This document shows, in pieces, positions 54,220 through 64,000 of a DNA stretch of 64,000 nucleotides. The notes beneath the pieces are model-generated. The model saw only the letters and a program-made list of their open reading frames with translations. It was not told where the DNA came from and searched no databases. The position numbers were made by a program, and so were the translations under genes. The stretch comes from Telmatactis stephensoni (lineage: Eukaryota; Cnidaria; Anthozoa; Actiniaria; Isophelliidae). Location of the stretch: the NCBI GenBank assembly GCA_029948255.1, contig JALIZF010001685.1:161001-225000 (forward strand). Direction: 5' to 3'. How positions within the stretch are numbered: the stretch's first letter is position 1; every line of letters begins with the position of its first letter.

Positions 54220-55430
54220 TCCTTGGTTAATTTTGTTAATTATTTTCCTTTCTTTTTGTGATGGTAAAGTATGGTAATGATATAAGACAAAGGAAATCAA
54301 GTGTTAAAACAAATGCATTGTGTGTGTCCTTTTTTCTTCTCCAACATCGATCAAGCAGAACTGAAGGGATGATGCAGCTATTTTGAGACTATAATTTACC
54401 AGACTTCACTGAAACCTAGAACTAATAGACTTATCTTATATGTTTGAGTTAATTTAATTTTCCATACATCGCCGAAAAAAATCAGTACTTATACAATGCA
54501 CCACCACTATAGCTGAGGAGGTGTTTTTTATTAATGCATTTGTCTATTAAATATGATGACGAAATTTATGAAGACCGAGTAAGGAGGAAAACTAAGAATA
54601 GAACACATCGAAATGAATCGCTGGAAACCAAAATTTAAACGTATTCTTTAGTATACTAGAGCTTCCTACACAGAAAAATGTTCAACTTCAAACTTAACCT
54701 ACTTGATCCATGAAATTCGTTTGTAAACTGATAGACAATTGAGATCATTCTGGTGGCATTCTATTGTGTCGGTTCCTTTTGACTCAAATCCACCCTATTG
54801 AATTAAGAGTAGAAAGCCATCACACCTAGCCCCTCTCAGGACAATTCAACTTATCTGGCACAACCAAACCAAAACTCCACGGCAAGGAATTTCAAAGTTT
54901 ATACTCAAAACCTGGCCGTTGCTTTGATTAATATTTGGTCTATTGACCACCAAGAGTTTCTTTTCTATGATCTTTGGAATTTGTTGTCCTTAGGGGTGCG
55001 GAGTGCTCATAAAAAGGCAACTCATAGTTGAGCAGAGTCGGTATCATTTATCTTTCGATTCATCATTAATACATGAAAATTTTTAGAGAATCATCGATTG
55101 TAAACAATTCTGATATATATATACATGCACTCGGGCGAGTATGTTTTCAGCGCGCATTCAGTAAGAAAATGCATACTAGTCAAGCGTTTCGGAGTGCTGT
55201 TCGCTTGGCACTGATTTCGTTAAACTGAAAACACAAAAAACGTGATCTATCATTTATAAAGCATATTTTCAAGACAAAGTTTATATTTTCTGTCGTTATG
55301 AGATGTACTGGCTGCCAATAAACCGTTTTAAGAGTGGCATTGCTTTGCGGCGCGACAATATTCAGATTTTGACACGTCGATCTAAATTGACTTAATCAGC
55401 TAACACGCCCATCGGGTAAAAAAAAGAACT
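54220..55430. other. Gene-free spacer
   Basis: AT-rich, no recognised gene; its last part is the LU-7 upstream region. Confidence 0.4.
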
Positions 55431-55618
55431 AAGTTATTCATAGCTTAGTTCACGCAGCGCGCTGCTTAAGCTAGATTAGCCTTTTTGATCTTCATAGTTT
55501 ATTGGTTTCTGTAAACGAACAGACTGACTTGACAAAGCAAAGAATTTACCTTTAAGCAGCTTGTGATATTTGAGATTGCGTTTTCTAATCAGTGGAGTCT
55601 ACTTCAGCCGTGGTAAAG

Positions 55619-58600
55619 ATGAAGCTATTGTTGGTTGGGTTGGTTATGCTCTGCAGTCTTCAGCCAGGTATTTAACGTACAGATCGAAATATATGTCCCA
55701 TTCAAATGAATACAAATAGATATGTTGATTCACTAGCATGAAAAACGTTTGGGTAGCAATGTTCTTAGTTTGCGGTATAAAACTATAAGGCTGGACCTTA
55801 TAAAGGACGTATTTTCAACACGGTTTAGATCAATTGAAATGGGCTTCAAATACAATAGCATTGTTAGACAAACTACCTCTTACACTGCTGGAGTCAAATT
55901 GGAGCAAGTTGAATAGAACTATTTAGGTCAACTTTCTAAAAATCAAAAGGAATGCTTAGGGATGATCTTCGGGAGCCCGATGATCTTTATCAAAGCGTAC
56001 TAACAATTAATGGTAATTTGATTGTACCACCCAACAAGTGGCGATTCGGTTGGTCATTTTGAGTTGATTATACTATTGAAGTGTTAAAGTTGTTCCAGTT
56101 ATAGTCTTATTCGAATAGTGCGAGTTCCTTCGCGTTACAAATAAAACGACACATTAAAAGATCGTTAACGGATACTGATTGTCTATACATTTTACTAGAA
56201 CTGATTCTATCAGTGTAAAGTAACTTACTTCAGTTTTGATGTTCTTGTAAACAATTTTAAGAAATCAAAACAACCAAAGAAAAGACAAAAGGATGTCCAG
56301 GCATTAGCTCTGGATTGTCTTTATTACAGCATACTAACAATGGTTAAGGATATATTGGGTTGGTCAATCGGTTGACTACATAGTGAGCATTACAGTGTGA
56401 ATGAAGTATAAAGTGTGTTTGAGTTAATTAATCCTTAACCAGGGGAATGATCAAAGAGACCGACACAAAAGAATACTAACGTTTTGTACGTGATCTTAAA
56501 TCTATATGCAAAATATGTAAAATCAACACATCGATACTATAGATTTACTACTTTATGTATGGCCTCATGATCATAAAACGGCACTATTCAAGTTACACAG
56601 AGATTCCATTGAGTTATTATAGATAGTTGAGTGCATTTGATAAGTAGTGAACCTGCTGATCTGACAGAGATATCCACAATAATTTATCACAAGTTTTTTA
56701 TTAACACTGAGTTAGCCAGTTGATCTGCAGTCTGGTTTGCTCATGAATTAGAAAGGCTAACACCACACGAAGTCTATCGCTATAGCCGTTGAAGCGTTTG
56801 AGTATTTCGCGTTGCTGTTTCATTGAAAGGACTCAATAGGTGTCCATATTCATGTAAATTCAAAGGCTTCTTTGGACACAACACACTGAGCCTGAGATTC
56901 TAGACTATTCCTTTCATTCCGATACTTAGTTTTATGAAAACAAGTACGTTGTCCATTTTATACATGTTATCTTGTGAATAAGTTCAAATAATGAAAGTGT
57001 ACTTCAAACGCAATGTTTTACATTGTATTAACACTAATTTTCAATCCAATGTAGGAGCTTATAAACTTAAACTAACAAAAGCGTGGATAAGGCTCAGATG
57101 ACTTTCATTCCTGGGCTCCAGCGATGCATAAATTGATAATACTTACGGTTTTCAAAATAGAAAAAGAAAATACAGCCACACATTTCTTGTTGTTTGATAG
57201 ATGTATTTCAATAATTACACATTAGCAAATGAGAAAATTAAAGTTAGAAAAAAGCACAGTGCCCCTTGAACGGTTCAAAAAGAATATAAAAGTCACACTT
57301 TTGACTATATCCAATATACACACCAGAAGCTTTTTAATATATGGATATACACCTAATTGCAAAAATGTTGTCATGTAAAAACAGATATTGAACTTTAGTA
57401 ATTTAGTAAATTTATCAAATAGGAATGAATTATCACTGATCTCAGACTCGTGTTAAGCTTGGAAATATCGTGATTTTTCGAGTGGTTTTCATAAACCTGT
57501 GAAATAAATATGGGTTTATGAAAATCACCCAAAAAATCACGATATTTCCAAGCTTAACACGAGTTTGACACTCAGTGATAATGTATTCCTATTTGGTAAA
57601 TTTACTGATTTACTTAGTAAAGTTCAATATATCTGTTTTTATGTGACAACATTTCTGCAATTAGGTGTGCATGTTTGAGTGTGATGTTTTTGTGTTCTAC
57701 ATTACAGCCGTTAATTATCGATAACACGTAGAGGTTCGTTACAAATGTCGTGCTTTACTTAGTGTATTTTGCCGGACATCAATCATCTGTATTTCTATGG
57801 CAACCAAGGTCTAGCTCCTCCCACTGGCTTGTTTATTTCTCTAGAATTCAAAACTTTCGAGTTGATAAAAGTTGTAGATTTTTCTTTTCTTGAAATAGAG
57901 AAATCATTTGTATAACTACTTACGAGAAAGGAGAAAATTGAAATACCTCGAACTGTATGTGTAAGCGAGCGATTGCATTGACAACCTACTGGATCGAATA
58001 AATATATCTATGAAACTGCAACTGACTGCGGAAGTCTCTTGTTCTAGGTCGGTACTAGTGCAGCGACGAAATTCATGCATAGACAATTCGACAGCTTGCA
58101 GAGCAAATAATATTCTGCATCATAACAATAAATAGATGTTAGGACGTAGTGGTTCTCATAGTGATAAAAATAAAAAATAAAAAACAAAAAACAAATCGCT
58201 CCTGTTGGTTCCCAGCTTATAATACGCATTTAATTTAGTGTTGACTTTGTGAATGCATTTGACTCCGCATGCCTCTGACAGAGACTACATTTCACTGCCC
58301 TTAAGTTTTTTGAGCCATTCCTTCGAAAAAAGGAAAATATGCGAAGATTTGAAAAGAACAACTTGGCAAGAGGGCGCAGCTAAAGCTTGGTTGCCACAGA
58401 AATACAAATGATTGACGTCTGGCAAAATCAAATCTTTAACGAACCTCTACGTATTATCGAAAACGGCTGTAACTCTGTGTTTGGGTCGTCACGTGGATTT
58501 TTCTTTTGTCTGTCTTGCAACATTAGTTGGCTTTCATTCTGTTTTCTTCCCGTTTGTCCAATGTATTCGTACTTTTCAGTCACATCCGCATGGGATCTGG

Positions 58601-60217
58601 AAGACTATGGGCTTTTTTCTAATCTCCTAGCGGTTCTCGTGCATTTCCTTTAAGGTCTTGCACTTTCCTCTCTTTTATAGTCATTGCAATATTTTGAAGT
58701 TGTACTTTTTTGATGCGTTTAACATAAACGATAATAGTAATCAGCGAAGCGAAGGTTTCAGACAGTGGAGTGAATTCTATAATTTCAAGTGTAAGGATAA
58801 GTTACACTATAATTGGCTCCAGTTAATTAATGAATCAATATTACGAAAAAATGGCGCAACTGTAATGTCTTCAAGAAATAGCTCTTTCAGTCCCAAAAGT
58901 TGATAAATTTTCAGTCATTGTATAGCTTGTGGTATTTATATATAACATCTTTGCACAACGTGGTAAATTCAAACGCAATATGGATGATAAATGCTATCTC
59001 ACAAACTCATTCAGTATCAAGTGTTCCAAGTGCCACTTATACTGAAACCGACACGGCCGCGCCACTTGCAGTATGGTCAAATGACTGATGTCTGATCTTA
59101 ATGCTAATCAATGTTTTTACACTAGGGTTTTTTTTCAAAAGTAAATACAAAACAACGACATTATTGCTACATTACAACACACGAAGGCTGCACAAAAACC
59201 ATCAGTTTTGAAGCACCAGCTCTTCAGTCTTCGCGATGGGTCGACTAAGCTAGACGAGTACAATTATTGTTTGATTGTACTCTGTACAATACAAAGAAGT
59301 AGATGAGTGCATTATAAATAACAAATATATATCAGCTACAATTTGTAATCTACAATCGTGACATTTTGAAAGTACCTAGCTAAGCCGGTCGTACGATTTC
59401 ATGTACAAGCATCAGCCTTTAGTTAAGCAGAGTGATTCGTGGCTCTTCACTACCAGACTGGCAAAACGTCTTCAACATTCATAGAGGCCTGGGTATCGAT
59501 ATCGTGCCCCCTCCCGACCCATTTTGCTTCCTCTGAATTTGCCGTGAATCATGCAAGCTCGTGTTGCTCCTAACTAATTTTAATCTTTTCCTTTCAGTTA
59601 TTTCTGTGAAGTGCAAACTTTGTTGGCCTCCAATGGATGAAGACGAATGTAAAAAGCAAGAGAAAACCATGCAGTGTCGCCCATGGAAACGGCTGGGTTT
59701 TGATGTTTGTATACAGGTGTGTCAGTGATAATTAAGAAATCTAATTGTGTTACTTTTTTAACTGAAACTTGTAAACGTAATATTGTGAGTTTTGCTTGTG
59801 TGCATCTGGTAATAGTGCTGATAACTGAAAAAGATAAATTGGTGAAAGGCAGGGTCTATTTCTCTTAAACTTGCGTGGCCGGCCTTAGAGAAGGGGAAGC
59901 CGGCCCGCTGGCTACTTGTCTTGGGCTTCCTGTGCTTGTCTTTATCGATGGGCTTCCTGTCTTTTTTCCTCATCCGATGCGGAAAGTAGAAGAAGAAAAA
60001 AGGGTCCCCTGGGGAGGAGGCTAAGTGGAACGTATAGCATGGCAAGTGGTGGCCTTACTGTGAGCTATTGACCTTAGAAAGTACGTAGAGAAAGTCCTGC
60101 AGTCCCACCCACGATTCATCGATTTGTACTATAATCTCTTCCAACTAGCCACGTGCTGTAAAAGAATCTTTGTTTTGTGACGAGTGTGAAACTTGATATA
60201 GTGTTGTTGTCTGTTAT

Positions 60218-60251
<34 letters not shown>

Positions 60252-60960
60252 AATAAATCAATGCAAAACTTGTCACTAACTTTCCTCTTACGAATTACTT
60301 TATAAAAATTTGGCTATAAATCTAATTCATCACACTAAAGATGTTACAGGTTAGGAACTAAACACCGAGTCATCGTATTTCAGCCAATGACCTTTCCGAT
60401 GACTCGGTGTTTAGTTCCCACCCTGTAACATTTTAGTGTGATGAATATTTTAAAATTTTAAAGCGACCGGGCATTTACGATTTTTTGTCATAAAGTAGTG
60501 AGATTGAGTACCTTGTTGACCTACTCCATTATATTGGTTTTCCACTCTCAATATCCTTCTCTTACTTCCCCTGCTAAATTGAATCCATGTACATTTTCTT
60601 CCTTCTTTCTCAAGAGAAGCAAGGTATCCATCAGTAGCGCACTTCAGGCACTTTGTATGCAAATACATTACTGACGCAAAGCTACATTTTATGCATCTCA
60701 ATTAACATGCATGTCCAGTCGCTGACAAATATTGTTACATGTTTTTCTAGGTGGAGTATCCTGGAAACGGGACCTTAGCACGAACTTGCTACCCAAGTTA
60801 TAAATGTGACGGAGCAAAGGAATGGTGTAGACGGTATGGTCCTTGCACAGTTAAGTGTTGTAAAGGGAATTTGTGCAATGGAGGGCAAAGCATCAAGAAT
60901 TATTGGAGTATCTCAGTGGCGTCTGTTTTCGTTGGTTTTATGGCATTATTTTATCTTTAA
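55619..60960 (+). CDS. LU-7: split-domain LU GPI-anchored protein
   Basis: Three exons: 55619-55667 (signal, MKLLLVGLVMLCSLQP, phase 1), 59598-59716 (cysteines 1-5) and 60751-60960 (cysteines 6-12, tail GFMALFYL). Product 125 residues, same exon lengths as LU-6 (49, 119, 210). Exon 2 encodes VKCKLCWPPMDEDEC onward. Exon 3 differs from LU-6 in the first half (EYPGNGTLARTCYPSYKC) but is identical in DNA over about 108 bp from the ninth-cysteine codon region to the tail. The 3.9-kb first intron contains a MITE. Probably functional. Confidence 0.85.
55668..57345. other. LU-7 intron 1, first part
   Basis: No exon, RT or tRNA head seen; start of the intron resembles that of LU-6 (cgaaatatatgtcc-ttcaaatgaata). 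Confidence 0.4.
57350..57667. mobile_element. MITE, cacctaattgcaaaaatgtt
   Basis: Ends cacctaattgcaaaaatgtt then gtca and inverse tgacaacatttctgcaattaggtg; the inverted arms extend inward over most of the element (ttggaaatatcgtgattttt and aaaaatcacgatatttccaa). Architecture like the 25547 family but a different sequence. Confidence 0.75.
57670..59595. other. LU-7 intron 1, last part
   Basis: Open frames (58387-58653 and others) resemble no family; no recognised repeat. Confidence 0.4.
60215..60251. repeat. TTG microsatellite in LU-7 intron 2
   Basis: About 12 TTG units. Confidence 0.85.
60337..60448. mobile_element. Hairpin MITE in LU-7 intron 2
   Basis: attcatcacactaaagatgt then tacagg and its inverse; inner gaactaaacaccgagtcatc pairs exactly with gatgactcggtgtttagttc. 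Confidence 0.75.
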
Positions 60961-61384
60961 TTATTGGTCAAAACAAGGAACATTGCAACTAAAGAAGCTA
61001 ATGAATCTGGTAAAAAATGTACATAATTTAAAACACATTTGGCAAACTGCGTTTGTGAGTTTCGTATAATTAAATGCTGGCATTCAAATGGTTTCCTTAT
61101 GGCACATAATTGGTTTCTTTGGTGGCACTCGAATGGTTTCTTGCATGTTATTGGTTTCGTTTTCGTTTTCGTTTTTTATAAAGAATCTTGTAAAAAGCAA
61201 TTTGATCAAAGCTGTCTTGGCACCTAAATCTATCAATTCCTAATGTGGAAATCCAACAATTCTTTAATGAACTGAAAATAAGATATATTGTTGAGCTTGG
61301 TCATTTTAAACAAACTTAGTTGTACTTCACAATAGACCTTTCCCGCTTCAATTACAACCAGCACTAAACACCATTTTGTAAAAG

Positions 61385-61745
61385 AATCGGGTATGCGCAT
61401 CGGAATTTTTTAAAAATACCCCTAAAAGATACCGGAAGTCTTTTAAGAAGGGCGTGGCTGGACGATTTTTAGCCCCTAAGAGATACCAGGGATAACAAGC
61501 TAATGAACATTATTATTATGAACAGAAAATTGGATGGTCGACACGCTTTTGTTAATTGGGCAAATTTCTTCCAGTGTGAGAACAAGATGATAAGCGATGG
61601 GCTCTTTTGATACTATACCCTAAGAGAGACAAGGAAATGCTCTAAACTTCAATCTTAATACCCTTAAAGATACCAATCGCTGATTTTTCCCCTAAGAGAT
61701 ACGACGAGCATACCCGATCTTTTTACAATGGAGTCCCCCCGGGTA
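61385..61745. mobile_element. MITE, ccctaagagatac family
   Basis: Begins atcgggtatgcgcatcgg, contains cccctaaaagataccggaag, cccctaagagataccaggga and taccctaagagagac, and ends acgagcatacccgatctttt then tacaatggagtccccccgg. Relative of 29671-30052. Confidence 0.7.
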
Positions 61746-62035
61746 CTATAGCTTCAAATCGAGGTTAGACTTTCGACGTTCATATTTTATGTCAAGCTCA
61801 ACCTCGACTTGAAACCATTTTGTTCGCGTGCACTAAAGTGTCTGAAGTGAATTTGTGAAAGGTCTCTTGTGGTGTATTGTGTGGGAGCAGTAGAATGCAA
61901 TTCAATAATCACAGTAAAAGTTGCTGTTTGCATTGACCGCGGGCCCTTAAAGTTATATCAGTGGTACAGTCGATATAAACATATCCTGCTTATAGACATC
62001 TTTTAAGGTGTTTAAAAACTTTTAAAACAATACAA

Positions 62036-62613
62036 AGGATATTTCTTATCAGCGATTTTCTTTTGGATAACTCTTCGGTGCCAAAAATAAATCAAGCAAG
62101 TTATAGACGTCTGATTTAATAGAGAACTGTTTTCTGATCAATTGGGCTTTAGTTGTTGAAACGTCAATAATATCAGTTATTGCATATATCACATTTTCTA
62201 AATCGTCAGCATGAATATCAGAATCTGTTGTGTCATCGCATCATCGTTGCATTCGTCATTTACATTTACTTTTGCAAAAATATATTCATTTTTGCATCTT
62301 CATAAACCTACACATTATCAATATCTACAATACAAAGGATTGACAAAGGAGTACCCCCTGGGGATTTGAAGCATCGTTTGTGATTGGTCAATGTTTCCAA
62401 GACACCAGCTTCAATAATAAAAGCTCTAACTGTGCGACTCGTGCTGCATCTTTTGTGAACTGGAGTCAAAAACGTGTCTTCTCGTCCTTTCAACGCATCA
62501 GTGATCAGAGATCGAGGAAACGCTATTGGATCTTCAGTTTTTGATTTTGTTGGAACGAAATCGAAGGATTGGTGTATACAAGTTTTATTTTGTTACCGCT
62601 AGGATAAACGACG
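62036..62613 (+). promoter_or_regulatory. Upstream region of LU-8 (duplicate of 52660-53115)
   Basis: Shares ordered words with 52660-53115, among them cagcgattttcttttg and gaatatcagaatctg. Contains candidate 5' UTR up to ATG 62614; no TATA box assigned. Confidence 0.5.
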
Positions 62614-63773
62614 ATGGCTTCTGCATTGAACTTGTTGGGGATTGTTTGTTTGTTTCTCGTTGTCCATGCAGGTACGTCTACTGGTTGTCTTTCATTCAAA
62701 CATCACTTATTTTTCACGAAAAAAGCAACAAACGAAAACCATACTGAAAAAGTTGAAATTAATGTTTTTTTTTATAAAATCCACCTTGAAAATACTAGGT
62801 GGCTTGAATCAGATTTGTTCGAATATGTTTCCTTAACTTCGCTTTTCATTGTTCAAACGACGAGTTTTCCTGGTATTTTTTTCGATCAAATACTGGTGTA
62901 TTTTTAGTATTTTATCAAAGAAACAATCCGCCTTTTTATTTTTAAATATTCACAAATATATTTTTCATTTTCTAATGTTTTAATTCTTATTCATGCGAGT
63001 TTAAAGAAGACTTTATTGATGCTGTAAAACATATTGAATATTCAGTATGGCTCTCTATTGTTGTTCCGTGCACCCACCCCTCCCTCTACAAACGACAATA
63101 TTGTCAGGCTTAGTAGACTTAGTATATTAGTATAAGGGTTTGATTTTGGTTCTTCTATTACTGCTTTTGTTTTTTATAATTAGTCCATTCATATAACTGA
63201 TTGGTGTTTTATCTGCTTCTTAAATCTTCTTCGTTTACTTCATCTTCATTTTCTTCTTGCTCCTCCTTCTTCTTCTTGCCTTGAGTTCTCTTTCGCTATT
63301 CTTCTACTTCTCCATTCTTCTCCTTTCTCTCTCATGTTGGCTTGAATTTTTTATCTCTATCTATTCAATTTTAATCATTGAATTCATGTTATTTTTCATT
63401 CTTTTTTGCCTTGTATCATTTCCTAACCTATCCTATTCACTCCACAGTTCTATCCATCAAATGTCGCAAATGTTTCCCGCCAATGCCTGAAGATGATTGT
63501 AAACGTAGTGACGAGATCATCGATTGTCGAGAGTTTGAGCCAATAGGCTATGATCGCTGTATCCAGGTTGAATACAATGGAAACAACACTATTGCAAGAA
63601 CCTGTTATAGAAGTTTTATGTGCGAAGAAGCTCGCACTTGGTGCAAGATACGCGGACCATGCACAGTTACTTGCTGCAAGGACGAGTTGTGCAACTCGAG
63701 CAACATAGTGCAGGCTGTTGGACTGTTGTTCACAATACCGGTATTAGTTGCCACGGCTACAGTGGTTTGGTAA
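62614..63773 (+). CDS. LU-8: LU-domain GPI-anchored protein, intron-lacking domain
   Basis: Exons 62614-62671 (signal, MASALNLLGIVCLFLVVHA, phase 1, GTACGT donor) and 63448-63773 (acceptor ctccacag). Product 127 residues: SIKCRKCFPPMPEDDC, DRCIQVEYNGNNTIARTCYRSFMCEEARTWC (quoted in pieces), PCTVTCCKDELCN, tail ending VATATVVW. The sequence aligns with LU-6 and LU-7 all through, but the phase-0 intron they have between CIQ and V is absent: CAG-GTT reads straight on. NNT is a possible N-glycosylation site. Probably functional. Confidence 0.85.
62672..63447. other. LU-8 intron
   Basis: AT-rich with pyrimidine-rich runs near the 3' end (cttcttgctcctccttcttc); no repeat family recognised. Confidence 0.5.
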
Positions 63774-63824
63774 AGAAGTACTCTTGCCTAATAAGGTAAA
63801 ACTGTCAGACATTGGAGCTATAAC

Positions 63825-63885
63825 TTTTGCTTACGATGCCGGTATTAGTTGCTATGGCTACGATGGCAATTATAATGAGTGGCTA
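63825..63885 (+). repeat. Small tandem copy of the LU-8 tail
   Basis: atgccggtattagttgctat then ggctacgatgg resembles ataccggtattagttgccac then ggctacagtgg at 63735-63770. It lies after the stop codon. Confidence 0.55.
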
Positions 63886-64000
63886 TGTTGCGATTAGAGA
63901 CACTTCTATTCAAATATCCTTTGTAAAGAACTTGTCTATCGAACATTTTATATCATGGTCGGCGATTTCTAGTAACTTGACTTTCAAGATGCTTTATATT

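Noticed and set aside
63257..63490. Leu-rich signal-like start upstream of the LU-8 domain exon
   Set aside because: It is the pyrimidine-rich intron end translated; it has no start context, and LU-8 already has a proper signal exon at 62614.

Overview
The window is animal nuclear DNA: AT-rich, with phase-1 spliced genes carrying canonical GT/AG junctions, tRNA-derived SINEs, a Penelope-like retroelement, a CR1/L2-type LINE and dozens of small inverted-repeat transposons. A cluster of small secreted GPI-anchored LU (Ly6/uPAR, three-finger fold) proteins beside an intronless GT31 glycosyltransferase, in such a MITE-rich background, best fits a cnidarian, probably a stony coral or sea anemone. 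The taxon is inference; nothing in the window names it.

The genes are a tandem LU family. In order: a 5'-incomplete gene with two LU domains in one exon (224-810); two paralogous two-exon genes, LU-2 (exons 6109-6166 and 15422-15717, about 9.3 kb apart) and LU-3 (21318-24923); a copy whose signal-peptide exon is split by a MITE (25497-29201) and its intact duplicate LU-B (32169-34693); an LU half-domain relic (35020-35211); one gene on the minus strand (36328-38201); a beta-1,3-galactosyltransferase-like gene (44661-45782); and a second family, LU-6 (47961-50635), a frameshifted signal-exon relic (53116-53175), LU-7 (55619-60960) and LU-8 (62614-63773). Nearly all share a signal-peptide exon ending in phase 1, a 12-cysteine LU domain ending CC-x4-CN, and a hydrophobic GPI-signal tail. 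The 25-29 kb and 32-35 kb blocks are one duplication; the 47-53 kb and 55-63 kb blocks are another, a two-gene unit.

Mobile DNA fills most of the rest. The long intron of LU-2 holds a minus-strand Penelope-like element (about 6880-10125) with an RT domain, a GIY-YIG endonuclease and a recognisable hammerhead ribozyme. A 1,012-bp DNA transposon with identical 86-bp terminal inverted repeats has split it; that transposon carries a zinc-binding ORF and a RecQ-like helicase fragment. The intron also holds a SINE, a LINE and foldback elements. Similar MITEs and foldbacks recur through the window.

The LU proteins are expected at the cell surface or secreted; ligands cannot be read from sequence. 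No CRISPR array, rRNA gene or convincing functional tRNA gene is present.
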